Shown one piece after another: positions 18,489 through 58,629 of a stretch of DNA of 64,000 nt (its first letter is position 1; every line of letters begins with the position of its first letter). The stretch is taken from positions 23,499,793 to 23,563,792 of the forward strand of contig NC_086357.1 of the NCBI RefSeq assembly GCF_036324505.1, written 5' to 3'. The notes beneath the pieces were generated by a model. That model had not been told where the DNA came from. It ran no database searches and was given only the letters and a program-made list of their open reading frames with translations. The stretch comes from Eleginops maclovinus. Taxonomy: Eukaryota > Chordata > Actinopteri > Perciformes > Eleginopidae. A program made the position numbers and the translations under genes.

Positions 18489-20961
18489 ATGAGCCGGGAA
18501 TGTAGCACAAGGTTACGAAGTGCAACAAGAGAAAAACTCAGGAAGTTTAACTCTCTGCGCGGTGAGTTTTATTTACCTGTCTTGTATTATTTTACTAGCT
18601 ATCCTTCCTTCCTCCTGTGTCATAAATACATGCTTTTTCTCTGCCTGCAGCTGGAGAGGTGCAGCCCGGTAAGTTTTGGGACGTGGTGGTTCTGACGGCT
18701 GTGGATGAGAAGCAGAGAGAAGCTTATGAGCTGCAGATCAGAGAGAAGGTGCACAGAAAAGAGCTTCCGGTCGGAGTGCAATACAAAGTGCTCTCGGATC
18801 CGCCTGGATCTAAAATAGGTGAGTGAGTCAGACAGTCTCACTGCAGTTCCTTCTAGCTGTTGCTGAGGAAGAACAAAGCACAACATTATTTGTAATACTA
18901 AAATGTCCTTGTGTTTTCAAGGTAATGGAGGCTCCACTCTGTATGCCCTGCAGCAGCTGAAAGACATCTATGGGAAGAATCTGTGCAGACTGAGGGTCAT
19001 CCTCATCCATGCAGGTTTGACATCTCAACGGCTTTTTGTTATTCTTAATCATTTAAATAAATTACAAATAAAGTTTCTGCCCCACTTAGTTTTGTGTCTC
19101 TGCAACATCATTATCATGTAATTAACTTGACAGAAATGATCTCATGCACCAAAAGAGAAATCTACACCATTCGTTCAATAATGGCAGAGATTTTACAAAA
19201 CTAATCTTGCATATCCAGCTGCCCCGCAACGTAACCTGATTTGGGCAAACCTGGAGGAGGAGAGTGATATTGTAAAATCAGGATATGGAAATGATCTATT
19301 GGTTATATGATTACCAACAATTTCAGTCATTTGTCAGATTTGTTTTAAGAGCAAAACCTGCAGGAAAAGTCAAGTCTTTATTTGTCTTTTTTCTGTTCTA
19401 AATGAAAAATGTGATTTGTTTACTTAAATATACTGTGATCTATATAAATATATATATTACCACCCCTATTTCAAAGTGAAGGCCTTGATTGCAAATGCTA
19501 AAAATGTTTGAATAATTCCTGTACTGTTTGTGATGATTCCCACTTGTCATCCTTCCAGGAGGTTTCAGCCAGCGTCTGCCGAGTGCCAGCGCTCTAGGGA
19601 AGATCTTCATGGCCGTGCCTCTGGGGGATCCTCTCTACCAGATGCTGGAGCTCAAACTGGCATTATATGTAGATTTCCCGTCCCAAATGAAGCCTGGCGT
19701 GCTGGTGACCTGCGCGGACGACATCGAGCTCTATAGCACCGCAGAGCCCGAGAGTGTTAAGTTTGACAAACCTGGCTTCACAGCGTTAGCCCACCCCTCC
19801 CCGCTGTCTATCGGGACCACCCATGGAGTGTTTGTGTTTGACTCAAAAGAAAAATCGTCTCAATCTGAAATGGAAAACACCTCCTGCCTTCGTTTTCTGC
19901 ACAAACCGAGTGTCGATAAGATGCGAGACAGTGGAGCTGTTTGTGAAAGACTGAGTGGTTGTTTCGTGCTTTCTGACTCTGAGTTTGTCTACACAGACAG
20001 CACTTATTACGTTGACTTTGACACTGCAATGTCTCTTCTCAATCTGCTGAAGGAGTTAGGGCCTTTGGACTGTGAGGTGGATGCATACGGAGACTTCCTC
20101 CAAGCATTAGGCCCTAACGCCATGATAGATTACACCAGCAACACTGTGAATGTCACAAAACAGGAGAGCAGTCTGGTGGAAATCCGCCAAAAGATATTCC
20201 ATCATCTAAAAGGGACTCCGTTGAATGTGATCCTCCTGAACAACTCCAAGTTTTATCACATTGGAACCACATCCGAGTACCTGTTTCACCTCACGGAGGA
20301 TGTGATGCTGCAGAGTGAGCTGGGTCTCCTGTCCTCTGCATTCAGCGTGCATATGAAGGCAAACTCTGGGTGCTGCGTTATGTGCAGCGTCCTCGATCCC
20401 AGCGTCTCTGTGGGAGCTGGGTCAGTGGTGGAGTACTCCAGACTAGGAGCAGGAGCTTCTGTAGGAGTGGCTTCCATTGTAAGCAGCTGCTGGATCCCTG
20501 CAGGCCTTTCGGTACCTGATGGGGTCTTCATGCATTCCCTTTGTGTGAATCACAAGCAGAAAACAGGATTTGTAACCGTCGTCTTTGGGATTAACGATGA
20601 CTTGAAGCGCTGCGTGGATTCCCCGGGGTTAATGGAAGATCTAAAGCTGTTTGGTGTCAGCGTTGCAAAGTGTGTGTCCCGCTGGGGGCTCGAAAACGAA
20701 GCCCTGAGGTTCTCCGGTGATGCTTCCAGCTGTAGTTTGTGGAGCGCCTGTTTGTTTCCTCTTTGCTCGGATCAACAGAGCTCCTTCTCACTGACTCTGG
20801 AGATGCTGCAGGCTGCACTGAGTGGCTCTACTTTCACTTTACCCAAAGACACCAAGCTGATGTCCATGCAGGAGGCCTTACAGTGTAAACACCTGGAGCA
20901 GATGATGGAGTTCAGAACGGGACTTTATGAAGACATCACACAGAGAAAACCCAACAACTGA
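18489..20961 (+). CDS. fpgt: Fucose-1-phosphate guanylyltransferase
   Basis: Makes GDP-L-fucose from fucose-1-phosphate and GTP in the cytosolic fucose salvage pathway. Coding exons are 18489-18561, 18651-18818, 18922-19014 and 19559-20961, joining in frame to 578 residues; the human protein is slightly longer. The N-terminal nucleotide-binding part has [10 protein letters not shown] and the pyrophosphorylase signature [17 protein letters not shown] (about residues 112-128), then [12 protein letters not shown] and [12 protein letters not shown]. The C-terminal half has [21 protein letters not shown] and VVEYSRLG, as expected of the fucokinase/FPGT family. The last exon carries about 80% of the protein. 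tnni3k follows in the same orientation, as in human. A cryptic gtaagt lies inside exon 2 at 18669-18674. No clear polyA signal was seen before the Tc1 element. Confidence 0.96.
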
Positions 20962-21391
20962 AGATTTTATTCAGACTATGAGTTTGTTTAGGTAGCAGAG
21001 AACATTGATTGTGCTGTAAATCATTTTATAATGATTGTTTCAACAGTGTGAAGAGCTGTCATATTGGATTTAATCATCTGATTCACTTTTTATGAAGTTA
21101 ATAGTTACTTTTTAATTGAAATATAGCTTTCTGGTGAAGCGTTTGACAACATTGTGCTAGATTGACATGCCCTAAGACTCATATCAGTGTGAGACTTTCA
21201 AGGTTTGCTTTCAAATATATTTCCCAATATACCTTTTTTTTTTTAAATCAAGTGTGTCCAATAACATCATTTATTTCCATATTGTATGGTGGCATTATCA
21301 TTGTTATAACTGTAGTGTGTGACACGTCAACACATCTGCTATATAAAATGACGATATGATAGAAAATATGCTTGAATATCCAAATACTATA
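20962..21391 (+). other. fpgt 3' flank
   Basis: AT-rich and presumed 3' UTR. No AATAAA was identified with confidence before the Tc1 boundary. AATAAA-type words do occur inside the right inverted repeat of the transposon. Confidence 0.4.
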
Positions 21392-22994
21392 CAGTGGGGC
21401 CAAAAAGTATTTAGTCAGCCACCAATTGTGCAAGTTCTCCCATTTAAAAAGATGAGAGATGCCTGTAATTTTTATCATAGGTACACTTCAACTATGAGAG
21501 ACAGAATGGGAGAAACAATCCAGGAAATCACATTGTAGGATTTTTAATGAATTAATTGGTAAATTCCTCGGTAAAATAAGTATTTGGTCACCTACAAACA
21601 AGCAAGATTTCTGGCTCTCACAGACCTGTAACTTCTTCTTTAAGAGGCTCCTCGGTCCTCCACTCGTTACCTGTGTTAATGGCACCTTTTTGAACTCGTT
21701 ATCAGTATAAAAGACACCTGTCCACAACCTCAAACAGTCATACTCCAAACTCCACTATGGCCAAGACCAAAGAGCTGTCAAAGGAGACCAGAGACAAAAT
21801 TGTAGACCTGCACCAGGCTGGGAAAACTGAATCTGCAATAGGTAAGCAGCTTGGTGTGAAGAAATCAACTGTGGGAGCAATTATTAGAAAATGGAAGACA
21901 TACAAGACCACTGCTAATCTCCCTCGATCTGGGGCTCCACGCAAGATCTCACCCCGTGGGGTCAAAATGATCACAAGAACGGTGAGCAAAAATCCCAGAA
22001 CCACACGGGGGGACCTAGTGAATGACCTGCAGAGAGCTGGGACCAAAGTAACAGAGGCTACCATCAGTAACACACTACGCCGCCAGGGACTTAAATCCTG
22101 CAGTTCCAGACGTGTCCCCCTGCTTAAGCCAGTACATGTCCAGGCCCGTCTGAAGTTTGCTAGAGGGCATTTGGATGATCCAGAAGAGGATTGGGAGAAT
22201 GTCATATGGTCAGATGAAACCAAAATAGAACTTTTGGGTAAAAACTCAACTCGTCGTGTTTGGAGGAGAAAGAATGCAGAGTTGCATCCAAAGAACACCA
22301 TACCTACTGTGAAGCATGGGGGTGGAAACATCATGCTTTGGGGCTGTTTTTCTGCAAAGGGACCAGGACGACTGATCGTGTAAAGGAAAGAATGAATGGG
22401 GCCATGTATCGTGAGATTTTGAGTGAAAACCTCCTTCCATCAGCAAGGGCACTGAAGATGAAGCGTGGCTGGGTCTTTCAGCATGACAATGATCCCAAAC
22501 ACACCGCCAGGGCAACGAAGGAGTGGCTTCGTAAGAAGCATTTCAAGGTCCTGGATCGGCCTAGCCAGTCTCCAGATATCAACCCCATAGAAAATCTTTG
22601 GAGGGAGTTGAAAGTCTGTGTTGCCCAGCGACAGCCCCAAAACATCACTGCTTTAGAGGAGATCTGCATGGAGGAATGGGCCAAAATACCAGCAACAGTG
22701 TGTGAAAACCTTGTGAAGACTTACAGAAAACGTTTGACCTCTGTCATTGCCAACAAAGGGTATACAACAAAGTATTGAGATGAACTTTTGTTATTGACCA
22801 AATACTTATTTTCTACAATCATTTGAAAATAAATTCATTAAAAATCCTACAATGTGATTTTCTGGATTTCTTTTTCTCATTTTGTCTCTCATAGTTGAGG
22901 TATACCTATGATAAAAATTACAGGCCTCTCTCCTCTTTTTAAATGGGAGAACTTGCACAATTGGTGGCTGACTAAATACTTTTTTGCCCCACTG
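21392..22994 (+). mobile_element. Tc1/mariner transposon, near full length
   Basis: The ends are inverted repeats of about 200 bp (21392-21590 and 22795-22994) starting CAGTGGGGC; the inner edge is near tatttggtca / tgaccaaata. The left flank is TA (21390-21391); the right flank is CA, so the expected TA duplication has decayed or been altered on one side. Between the repeats lies one transposase gene with a frameshift. Divergence between the two inverted repeats is modest, so the insertion is not ancient. It fills most of the gap between fpgt and tnni3k. This family, with ends reading TATTTAGTCAGCC, is one I recall as very widespread in fish. Confidence 0.93.
21757..22778 (+). pseudogene. 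Tc1 transposase, one frameshift
   Basis: The first part (21757-22383) begins [20 protein letters not shown] and has two helix-turn-helix segments ([33 protein letters not shown]) plus the first catalytic Asp in WSDETK. The second part, in another frame to 22778, has HDNDPKHTA and [11 protein letters not shown], the second Asp and the Glu of a DD34E triad, and ends ANKGYTTKY. The frame changes near 22375-22380 through one missing base, just after [11 protein letters not shown]. Apart from that all catalytic residues are present. As read, no active protein is made. Confidence 0.9.
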
Positions 22995-23039
22995 CATGTT
23001 TTTCAATGTTTATATACTCACACACAGTCACAGTGAAAC

Positions 23040-23230
23040 GCGTCTGGTTGCATTTGGAGGGAGATCAGTTGTCATAGTTGTCGGGCATTCCACTCAGAGG
23101 AGATTATTTTTAGCCCTCAGCCATGATCCCCGCTTTATCTGGACCTGTGTGATTGTGGCACAGTGAGAGATTGTATTACTGCTTTACCAAACAATACAGC
23201 ACACATCACAAGAGAAGAGACACCTTATCA
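23040..23230 (+). promoter_or_regulatory. tnni3k proximal promoter with muscle-type motifs
   Basis: A full MEF2 consensus TTATTTTTAG lies at 23104-23113, an MCAT/TEAD-like CATTCCA at 23086-23092 and a GATA site (TTATCT, minus sense) at 23135-23140. All are within 145 bp of the start codon. These are the usual partners in heart-muscle promoters, fitting a cardiac kinase. The block sits directly between the Tc1 right end (22994) and the coding start (23231). Confidence 0.5.
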
Positions 23231-37736
<14,506 letters not shown>

Positions 37737-39164
37737 TCCTCTTCATTATTTCCTTGTTATTTTACAGATTCATGCCTGTTTTTTTACAGCTAATTTTAAG
37801 CAAAACCCTGAATAGATGGCAGAAGTAGAAAATATTGCTAACCAACTTGCAACCTAAACTATATTGTTGTTGAGTTTGTTGAGAGTTTACAGTTCATTCT
37901 TAGTTCCCAGTATCTCTAATCGTGTTTTGTTTTTGCTTCAACCATTATGTTTTTTAATATTTTGTTGATGCTTTTTTGTAAATACTATATGTTTGACAAG
38001 CAAAAGCTGTTCAAGTGTACATTGTTTGACTACAAGGTTCCCAGATCATTTGTGCATACAGTATATTCTGCATGTAAACAATAAAGAATCAGTCAGTATC
38101 AAGCAGTTTTTATTCAAGCCTCCGTTCACTGACAGATATCAATCAGAAACCAGAAGCCTCACAAACCCACGCTAGCCATAGGAATCTGATGAAAAGGCAA
38201 TATAAATAAATATATTTCTATTTAAATAAGAGGTAGTGTTAGCAGCTCGAATGACACCACTCAGAGCCGCTATATTTGACATTCACAACGTTACCACTGT
38301 TTTAATCGTAGGTGAGCTATCTTGCTAGCTTAGATTAGCATTCCCGTTGACCCGGTTGTCTGGATCTCATTGTAACAATTCTACATGTTTAAGCAGTAAA
38401 ACACAGTGCGATTACAGACCTCTACGGTACTGTAACATCAGTGGAAATGTAAAGCGTAGCTGGGACAAACTAAGCTGTGGGAGATCAACAAGGATCAATT
38501 ATTCAGTCATGAGTGGAAGAGTATCTGTTTACGGGTAATAAGTGATAGCAGCTGCACTTGATACTCCGCCTCTTTGTGAGCAACAATAGGAAGAGCTGCT
38601 CTATTGTAAACATTTCATGCAGCAGTCAAAACTCCTTATGCAGCGTCTTCTTTTTGGGTACTGAGGGATGAAGACTGTTGAAGAAGCCTTTGTAATGTAA
38701 ACATAAAAGCCACGAGACACTTGAGGGCCTCTGGCAAAAGCATCTTGCGGGAAAACATAAAGAGTGCTGCACTTTGTAAAGAAACTTGGGTGTTGAAATA
38801 AAAAACAAGTGTTCTTCAAGGATAGGGTAAAAAACACACAGATAAAATACTTTTAATGGAAGTCAATGGTATTTGTTGGCAATCTAAAAAGCTTCCAAGG
38901 CACTCTGATTGTTAAACAACCTTTATTAATACATAGCTAACTAACCATTTTATAATAAACAAGTCTAAAGGGTATAAAAATGATATACATGTAGTGTTTT
39001 TCAGACTGCCATCCAATACCTGACTTCCAGTTTAAGTAAAGTGGACAGTCGTTCTTTTTTAAATGTATACTCCAAAACCAGCTAAATAAAGCTAATCTGA
39101 TTGTCGAAGTCCTCCTTTAAACTAAGATCAAACGAGTAAAGCCTCACTTCACCTTGGTGACGCT
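37737..39164. other. Convergent intergenic gap, tnni3k and erich3 3' ends
   Basis: Contains the 3' UTRs of both genes. AATAAA at 38080-38085 is a likely tnni3k polyA signal. TTTATT at 38922-38927 (AATAAA on the minus strand) is a likely erich3 signal. No coding segment was found, including none resembling LRRC53, which lies here in human. Confidence 0.55.
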
Positions 39165-52015
<12,851 letters not shown>

Positions 52016-52260
52016 GGTTTTTCAGCTCGCCTTCTTTTAAAAACCCTCCCACAATTGTAATTTAGATAAAAGAGGCCGTTCCCTTCACTGTAAGGGCGGC
52101 GTTGAGTAAAATTAAGCCGGCAGAAGTGTTCTAAAGAGCCGCTGTTTTATTTCAGAGGAGTCGGTCTGCACTCAGAGCGGAACTGTGACACTCAGCGGTT
52201 GCTATCATGGTTGCTATGGGACGTCACATGACAGTGCTGCCGCCAATGAGGATCCACTGA
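52016..52260 (-). promoter_or_regulatory. erich3 promoter with RFX-like, CRE-like and CCAAT motifs
   Basis: GTTGCTATGGGAC at 52210-52222 reads GTCCCATAGCAAC on the gene strand. It has a perfect RFX half-site (AGCAAC) and a degenerate second half. A second GTTGCTAT lies at 52199-52206. A CRE-like GACGTCA (52220-52226) and a CCAAT box (52243-52247) are adjacent. The cluster lies 180-235 bp upstream of the start codon. Confidence 0.5.
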
Positions 52261-52661
52261 CAGAGTCCCGCAACCAGAAACTATTACCCATGCATGTAAT
52301 CTACACATTCACCAAGAGTTGATTTAAAAGTATTCTGAACATGAGAAATAAACTTCAAATTTATGGTGCAACTTTTTTGATTGATTTTGATACACAGTAA
52401 ATTGTATATTTATTTTATTTATGTATTCCTATTTATTTTTAAATGATCAATGTATTTATTTAAATGAATTAGTACATTTATTATTATTATTATATTTTAA
52501 AAAAGGTTTTAGTTGCATACAATGATTTGTTTGCATTAATGGAGAGACGACAAACGTTTGGATATGGCAAAATGAAAGCAGGCAGAACATTGATCATATC
52601 CTTAGAGATCTGTTATGGCGAGTGACGTGCATAGAAGTGCTGATTAATGCGCAATCCCAAT

Positions 52662-52795
<134 letters not shown>

Positions 52796-54224
52796 TCTTC
52801 ATTTTGGTAAACTGTATGTATAAGGTAGTATACTCATTGAGAAGTCGTAGCCATATCATCACTATATGAAATAAAATGGTCTTAAAAAAGGACTGCATAA
52901 AAAAAAAGATGAATTAAAAAATGTATGCATTATTATTTTTTGCTTTCACTGAATTATATCAGATCACTGCTCAAACCTCTGATTTGAAACTTATGAAATG
53001 TGATGTATAATCCGTTGTATATCTCAGTATACATACAGTTCTCATCTCGTGAAATATAATCAGTTCACCAGGACACCTAAAGCTGCAGGTCCTCTGTGGC
53101 CATCTAGTGGAAATGTTGAGAATTAATTTCACCATTAAACAGCATTATTGGCACGTGAAGTTCATTATATTAACTCATACATTAAATAATCATGAACAGC
53201 CTGAATCTGATTATCTAAAATAGTCATGAAGCATGTGCTGTAAGTCAGGTGGGTTTGCTTCTGCTCTCTGTCTTCTGGTGTCTCACTGGCTCGATATTGT
53301 TTTGAAGTATCACATCAAGTCAGAGCTAGACTATGAATTTTGTGGCATAATCTCCTCATTTTCCAAATCAATTGAAGTGTTTGTCAGTTCCAGAGCTGAC
53401 CAGTGAGAGGAGCCATGTTTCTGTCTCAGTGTGGGACAAAGGTTAAGAGTCTCACCACTTAAGGATGAATGATGAATTGTCAGGAAACAGCTTGTGTCTT
53501 TTAGTAGACAGGAGCTACAGATACATGTGTATATATTACATGAACTTACAGGGAAGTCAGTGGTTTCTCCGGAAGAGTAGAGCCTTATACTGGAGCTCAA
53601 ACTAAGGGTTTCTGCTGTCCAGGTGGAAACAACACGAAAGAAATGCTTGGTTGGTTCAAAAGCGTCAGCATTGACACGTTAATGTGACTCTAATATTTTG
53701 GGCTTAATCAACATATCATTCCAATCATTCAAACACTAGATCAAAAATAAAACAAATATAAGCAGCACTTACCTTCCAGCTAAAGAGCTTATGTGCAGAA
53801 GTGTAATGTACAGTATATTATTTCCTTGCTTCTTTGTTGTCTTTTCACTGGGCCATTTCTGCGTTGTGGACCCAGACTAAGGTTTGTCGGTCATTTTTAC
53901 TCACCAGCATCTCTGCATCGCTCGGCTTTCCTCTTGTTTCACAACAGGACGCCAACACACACCTGTGGATGTTTGAGACAACCAGGCTGCAAAATCCAGA
54001 GGAAAACAGGAGAAGAGCGAGTGTGGTGTGTGAAAGGTAGAAAAGAGTTGATGAGAGACTGGAACTACGACTACTGGTTCTTCTACTTCTACTGCCAATT
54101 CTTCTGTTATACGTAGTATTCTATGAGTAAAGATAGGAGCAGGTGGCTGCAGGTTGATGTACTGCCAAGACTCACATAATGATAACATCAGTACATGTTA
54201 AAATAAACCGTTAATATCTTACCT

Positions 54225-54420
54225 TTGTTTTTTACAAGTACATTTCCTCAAGTACTGTACTTAAGTGGTACTTTTGATTTACTGAAGTATTTAATTTCAT
54301 TCTAATCTAATCTTCTACTCAACTACGTTTCAGAGACGCAAATTATACTCCATCACATGTATTTGATAACATCAGTTTCTTTGGAAATGAAAATGAACAA
54401 TACTCAATATAAATAAAGAC
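54225..54420. repeat. Interspersed repeat family R2, fragment
   Basis: acaagtacatttcctcaagt, then actgtacttaagtggtactt, ttctactcaactacgtttca and catcacatgtatttgataac. Typical R2 text; only one half is present. Confidence 0.55.
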
Positions 54421-57332
54421 AATTATTTGATGCCTTGGTGAAATCCATACCCGGTAACATATATAACAATAACATTTTTAAAAATCCCTCCTCCTTTAAC
54501 AGCTGAATCAAGTGATGAGCACATTATTGCATCGATGATAATACTCTGATTTTAAGGCTGGGTACGTTTTAATGATAATACTAAACTGTGATAAATATTT
54601 CTCTAAAAAACATGGAACTTGGTCGACTTATACAACTTATTTGTCCGTCTTATTGAATTAGAGATTAAAACATAGGATGCATGTTGGAGTACTTTATGTT
54701 AACACTCAATATAAGATGCTTCGCAGAGCTTCAACACTTCTAACCTTCGCATGTGCAGATGTGCTCTGCGGCAGCTCTGCCTCACACTAAGCAGCGGACA
54801 TGAACCCAGGTATATCAACATTCAGTACCTGTCAAGCAGGTGGAATTCAGACGGATAGACCTCCAATACTGGCAATAAACACAGTAATCAAGGCAGACAT
54901 TTTCCCAGCACTAAACACCTAATACACAACCTCAGTCTTAAAATAACAATTAGCGTAGAAATGGAGGAGGGGTGATTATAAATTCCATTCAGGAAAGGGT
55001 CTTGGCTGTAAGCTCGGAGGTGGTAGGAGATGTCGGGGAGTCATGCGGCTCTGAGATGGGGGGGCAGCAGTTTTTGCAATCAGCGTTAAATAGAGCAGTT
55101 TTGTGCCTGTGTGATTGTCAAGTGGGCCATTACTGGTTGATAAGAGCACTTTTTCCTTATGTGGCTCTGATTGGGCTGAGCATGCTGCTCCCTCTCACAT
55201 GCTGTCCCAATGCAATCAGGCCCCTCTTTCACTGCACTGCCATTTTTACTGCTGTGATTTCCACCCAATCCCCCGTCGGCCCCCAGCCAACGCAACTCCC
55301 ACCCACCCTCCTCCTCCACCGCCCCCAGCCCTCCTCCAGCACCCCAACCTCCCCCTTCAGATTCGATGAGTACCCATTTACAGCAAGGAGAAAAGGTCAT
55401 GCCAAACTCGTTGTGTCAATTGTAAACCACCCCAATTCTGACTGATTTCAATGAAATAAATGAGTAGGTGCAGCCTCAGAGAAAGCAAAGGTCCATGTGG
55501 AAGTAGCAAATTAGGAGATTTTCTCAGAGAATCACCAGGGCCAAACGTTCACTGCTTCTCTCACACATTCCTTGTTCTTCCTGCATTTGGCTTTGTATCC
55601 TTTTAAATGTAACCTTTGCAAGGAAAAACTCTTTATCACAATAAAAAAGTTAAATATTTCCAGGAATCATCCTTTCTAAATGGGTTAGAGAGAGGGATTC
55701 TGCTATATGGCAAACATGGGGCTCACTTTCTAATTTATTTACCTTCTATTTATGTTCTTTATCTAAGCACTTGTGTTATTTGCTGTGTTGATACTGTCTT
55801 AAGTTCCTATTTTGGGGATTCACCGAAATGATCATGTTACATGAAATGGGGGGAATCGTATACATTTTAAATTATATTCAGGTTGCCAAATAGGCTTTTA
55901 TGGACAAATAAATGTACACTATTCTACCTAACATACATATTTGACTGGTGTTCGGGGTGAATTATACTTAGGAAATGTCCGGCAGGTCCTTTTCTGTAGC
56001 AAAACTCTGATAAATGTCAGTTTAAAAAGATGCTTAATGGCAATTCATATCACACGAAGAAAGGTCATGAAATACTAAACTGATGGAACAAAATGAATGA
56101 TGATTTTAAGGAATTCCAGAACCCTGAAATGAACAATAGGGTTAAGAATCAACCCTAACATCATTCCTAAAATCATCTCCATAGAACACATTCCTATAAT
56201 GAAGTGGCTTTTGTTAAATGTATCACACGGCAACTGTATGATCTTAGTCGTATCACTCCCAGACGGCATATTTTTAACCAATAATACTTCATTACCATTG
56301 TCTGGCATGCCATCATAATCACTGCCTGCCTGTCATACCTTTTAATGGAGTATTAATAGATCATGTTGTGTATACAGCTGCAGCCACACACAGATGTAAA
56401 ACAGTAGAGCAGCAGAACAAGTTTTAAGTATGTTGACAGATAAGACATTGTTGTTGTCTGGTCTACATCAGGCAAAAAATTTAGGTAGTGAGCCATGCAG
56501 AGTGGAAAATTCAAACATGCAACTGTTACACTCGAGTATCTGTGGTCCTATCAGGTATTCTGCAGATGGTGCGTTCAGGACGTTCATGTCTGAGAAAGGA
56601 TTAGTCATTTTTGAGATAAAACGCTCTCCAGGTAGGTATAATTTTCCAGTAACACTGTGTTGCTGACACCTTTGTCTTCTTCATTTGAACTAATCACAGA
56701 GGTCACAATAAAGCTTCTCCTTTATTTATTTATGTTGTTGTATCTTTGATTTTTACGCAGTGTAAGGGATTGAGGGGTAGTGTTTGCCTCACAGGGTGCT
56801 TCAGTGAGCTGTCTGCCCCGCTATGTGATGTTTGAGATGCGTAATCTGATAAAGAGCATTCATCTCCACCGGGTGGAACAGGATACATCTCGATGGAGGC
56901 ACGCTAACTCCTTTATCCCTCTGCGATGGTGCGATACGGAGGCCGACTCATGCCGCTGCAGGTTCGGACTGTTATCCCATCAAAACAGACCAGGATAGAA
57001 AATATCCTTCTGCTGTTTCTGTGTGTGTGGTTGTGTGTGTGTGAGGTGATGATGGCTGGGATTGCGTGAGTGACTGGGTTGAAAGAGTAAGGGAAAGTAA
57101 GCAAGTGTGTGCTTTCTTACAAGTAACCTTAAGCATTCCCATATGAGACTCCTGGCAATCCTTGTAAAGTATCTGCATGCCTCTAACAGAATGCATAGTG
57201 TCACCAGTCACTGCTTGAATGTAGATATGCAGTTGACATGATTTGCATACTGACTTTAAGCAGGTGGGCGGCATAATTTTCTATCTTGTGATGCCACTGA
57301 AGATGCTAAATCACTTATAGAGGGCTTAGGAG

Positions 57333-58172
57333 CAGTGGTGAAAAGTACTTAAGTACATTTACTCAAGAACACTTAACCCCTGTGTTTATTTGTCATTGGC
57401 TTTAGCTCCTCAGTGTTTGGGTTACAGTAGACCACAGCAAGGTAAAATAAAAGTAGCTGCCAAATAGACCAATATTTAAAGTCGCATTGCTACAGTTTGG
57501 GTTTACACATTGAATAGAAAAGCAGAAAAGTATCTTCTTTTTTTAAATGTTATAATAATAAAGCATTTTTTCGGTTTTATGAATAATGGTAAACTGTTTC
57601 TCTCTTCCCTAAAATAATATGAGGGGTTGAACAAAAGACAGAAGAGTGAGTTACCATTTGACATTGCGTTGTTTTAAGAGGTCACAGTCCAGTTCAATTG
57701 GTCAAAAGGTTCATTTAGCCACGGTCCCTGTAACCGTATACCATAAATTAAATATATAACATGTAAGTAGGGTGGAGGTCATTCAACGCAAATTGGCAGA
57801 CTTGCATCCTTCAACAAACCGCCCGCATGTTGATCAATATGGCGGGTCTATAGTATTCCTATCTATTAGATTTTTTTGAAAATGTACTTTTTTTTGATGA
57901 AAGACTTGTTTAAGAGTTTGATATTATTATTTGTTATACTACTTGCAGGTACAATGATGCAGCTGAAACTGGTTGTGGTGTACTGTGGTGTAGATGAATC
58001 TATGAAAATGCATTATATTTTTTAGATAATCACGCCTTGTTTCTCTATTTAAGATCTCAAGGTAAAAAGTGACTAAATCTGTTAGTTAAAAGAAAAAAAG
58101 TAAAGTGCAAGTACCTATTAACTAGAGTAGACCTAGCCTACTTGAGTAAACAGTGGTATACTTTCACCACTG
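57333..58172. mobile_element. R2 element with recognisable inverted ends
   Basis: Left end cagtggtgaaaagtacttaa then gtacatttactcaag. The right end is the inverse, with cttgagtaaacagtggtat and ctttcaccactg. The roughly 840-bp body has no transposase. Likely a non-autonomous DNA transposon. A target duplication was not identified. Confidence 0.5.
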
Positions 58173-58629
58173 TAGCTACTGTTACAATTAATTATGCTGC
58201 CTGCATGTGGTTAAAGTTAATTCAGGAGGTAAAGGAAATTTTAATCAAATATATATGTTACAAGTTCGGTCTGATGTTGCATGCATGACAATAAATTATG
58301 TAAATGTTAATTATAACCTATTGATTTTTAACATGCACATTTTCTTAATCTTATATATTTTAGTTTAGTTTTGTATTCAATGCAAGCTTAAAATGGAATT
58401 TAAAAAAAAGATCTATAAATATTTTTACAGACTTTGTATTTTTCTATTCCTCAAAACTCAAGATTAAACCAGACTCTATTTCCTGAGGGAGGCGCGGTCA
58501 CAGAGGACAGGGAAATATGAATTATGATCCGCCCTCTGGAGACAGAGCCACGGAGGAATCCTGGAGGAGAAAGAAAGAATAACAACACTTTTACTCTGAA
58601 ACTGGGAACCTTCACTTCTGGAAACAGAC

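Noticed and set aside
53793..54116. 107-codon frame between erich3 and lhx8 as a remnant of cryz or tyw3
   Set aside because: The translation shows no quinone-oxidoreductase or TYW3 motifs and is adjacent to an R2 repeat.
56780..56998. 72-codon frame upstream of lhx8 as a small gene
   Set aside because: No recognisable motif, no splice context and ordinary length for chance. Kept only as part of a candidate regulatory block.
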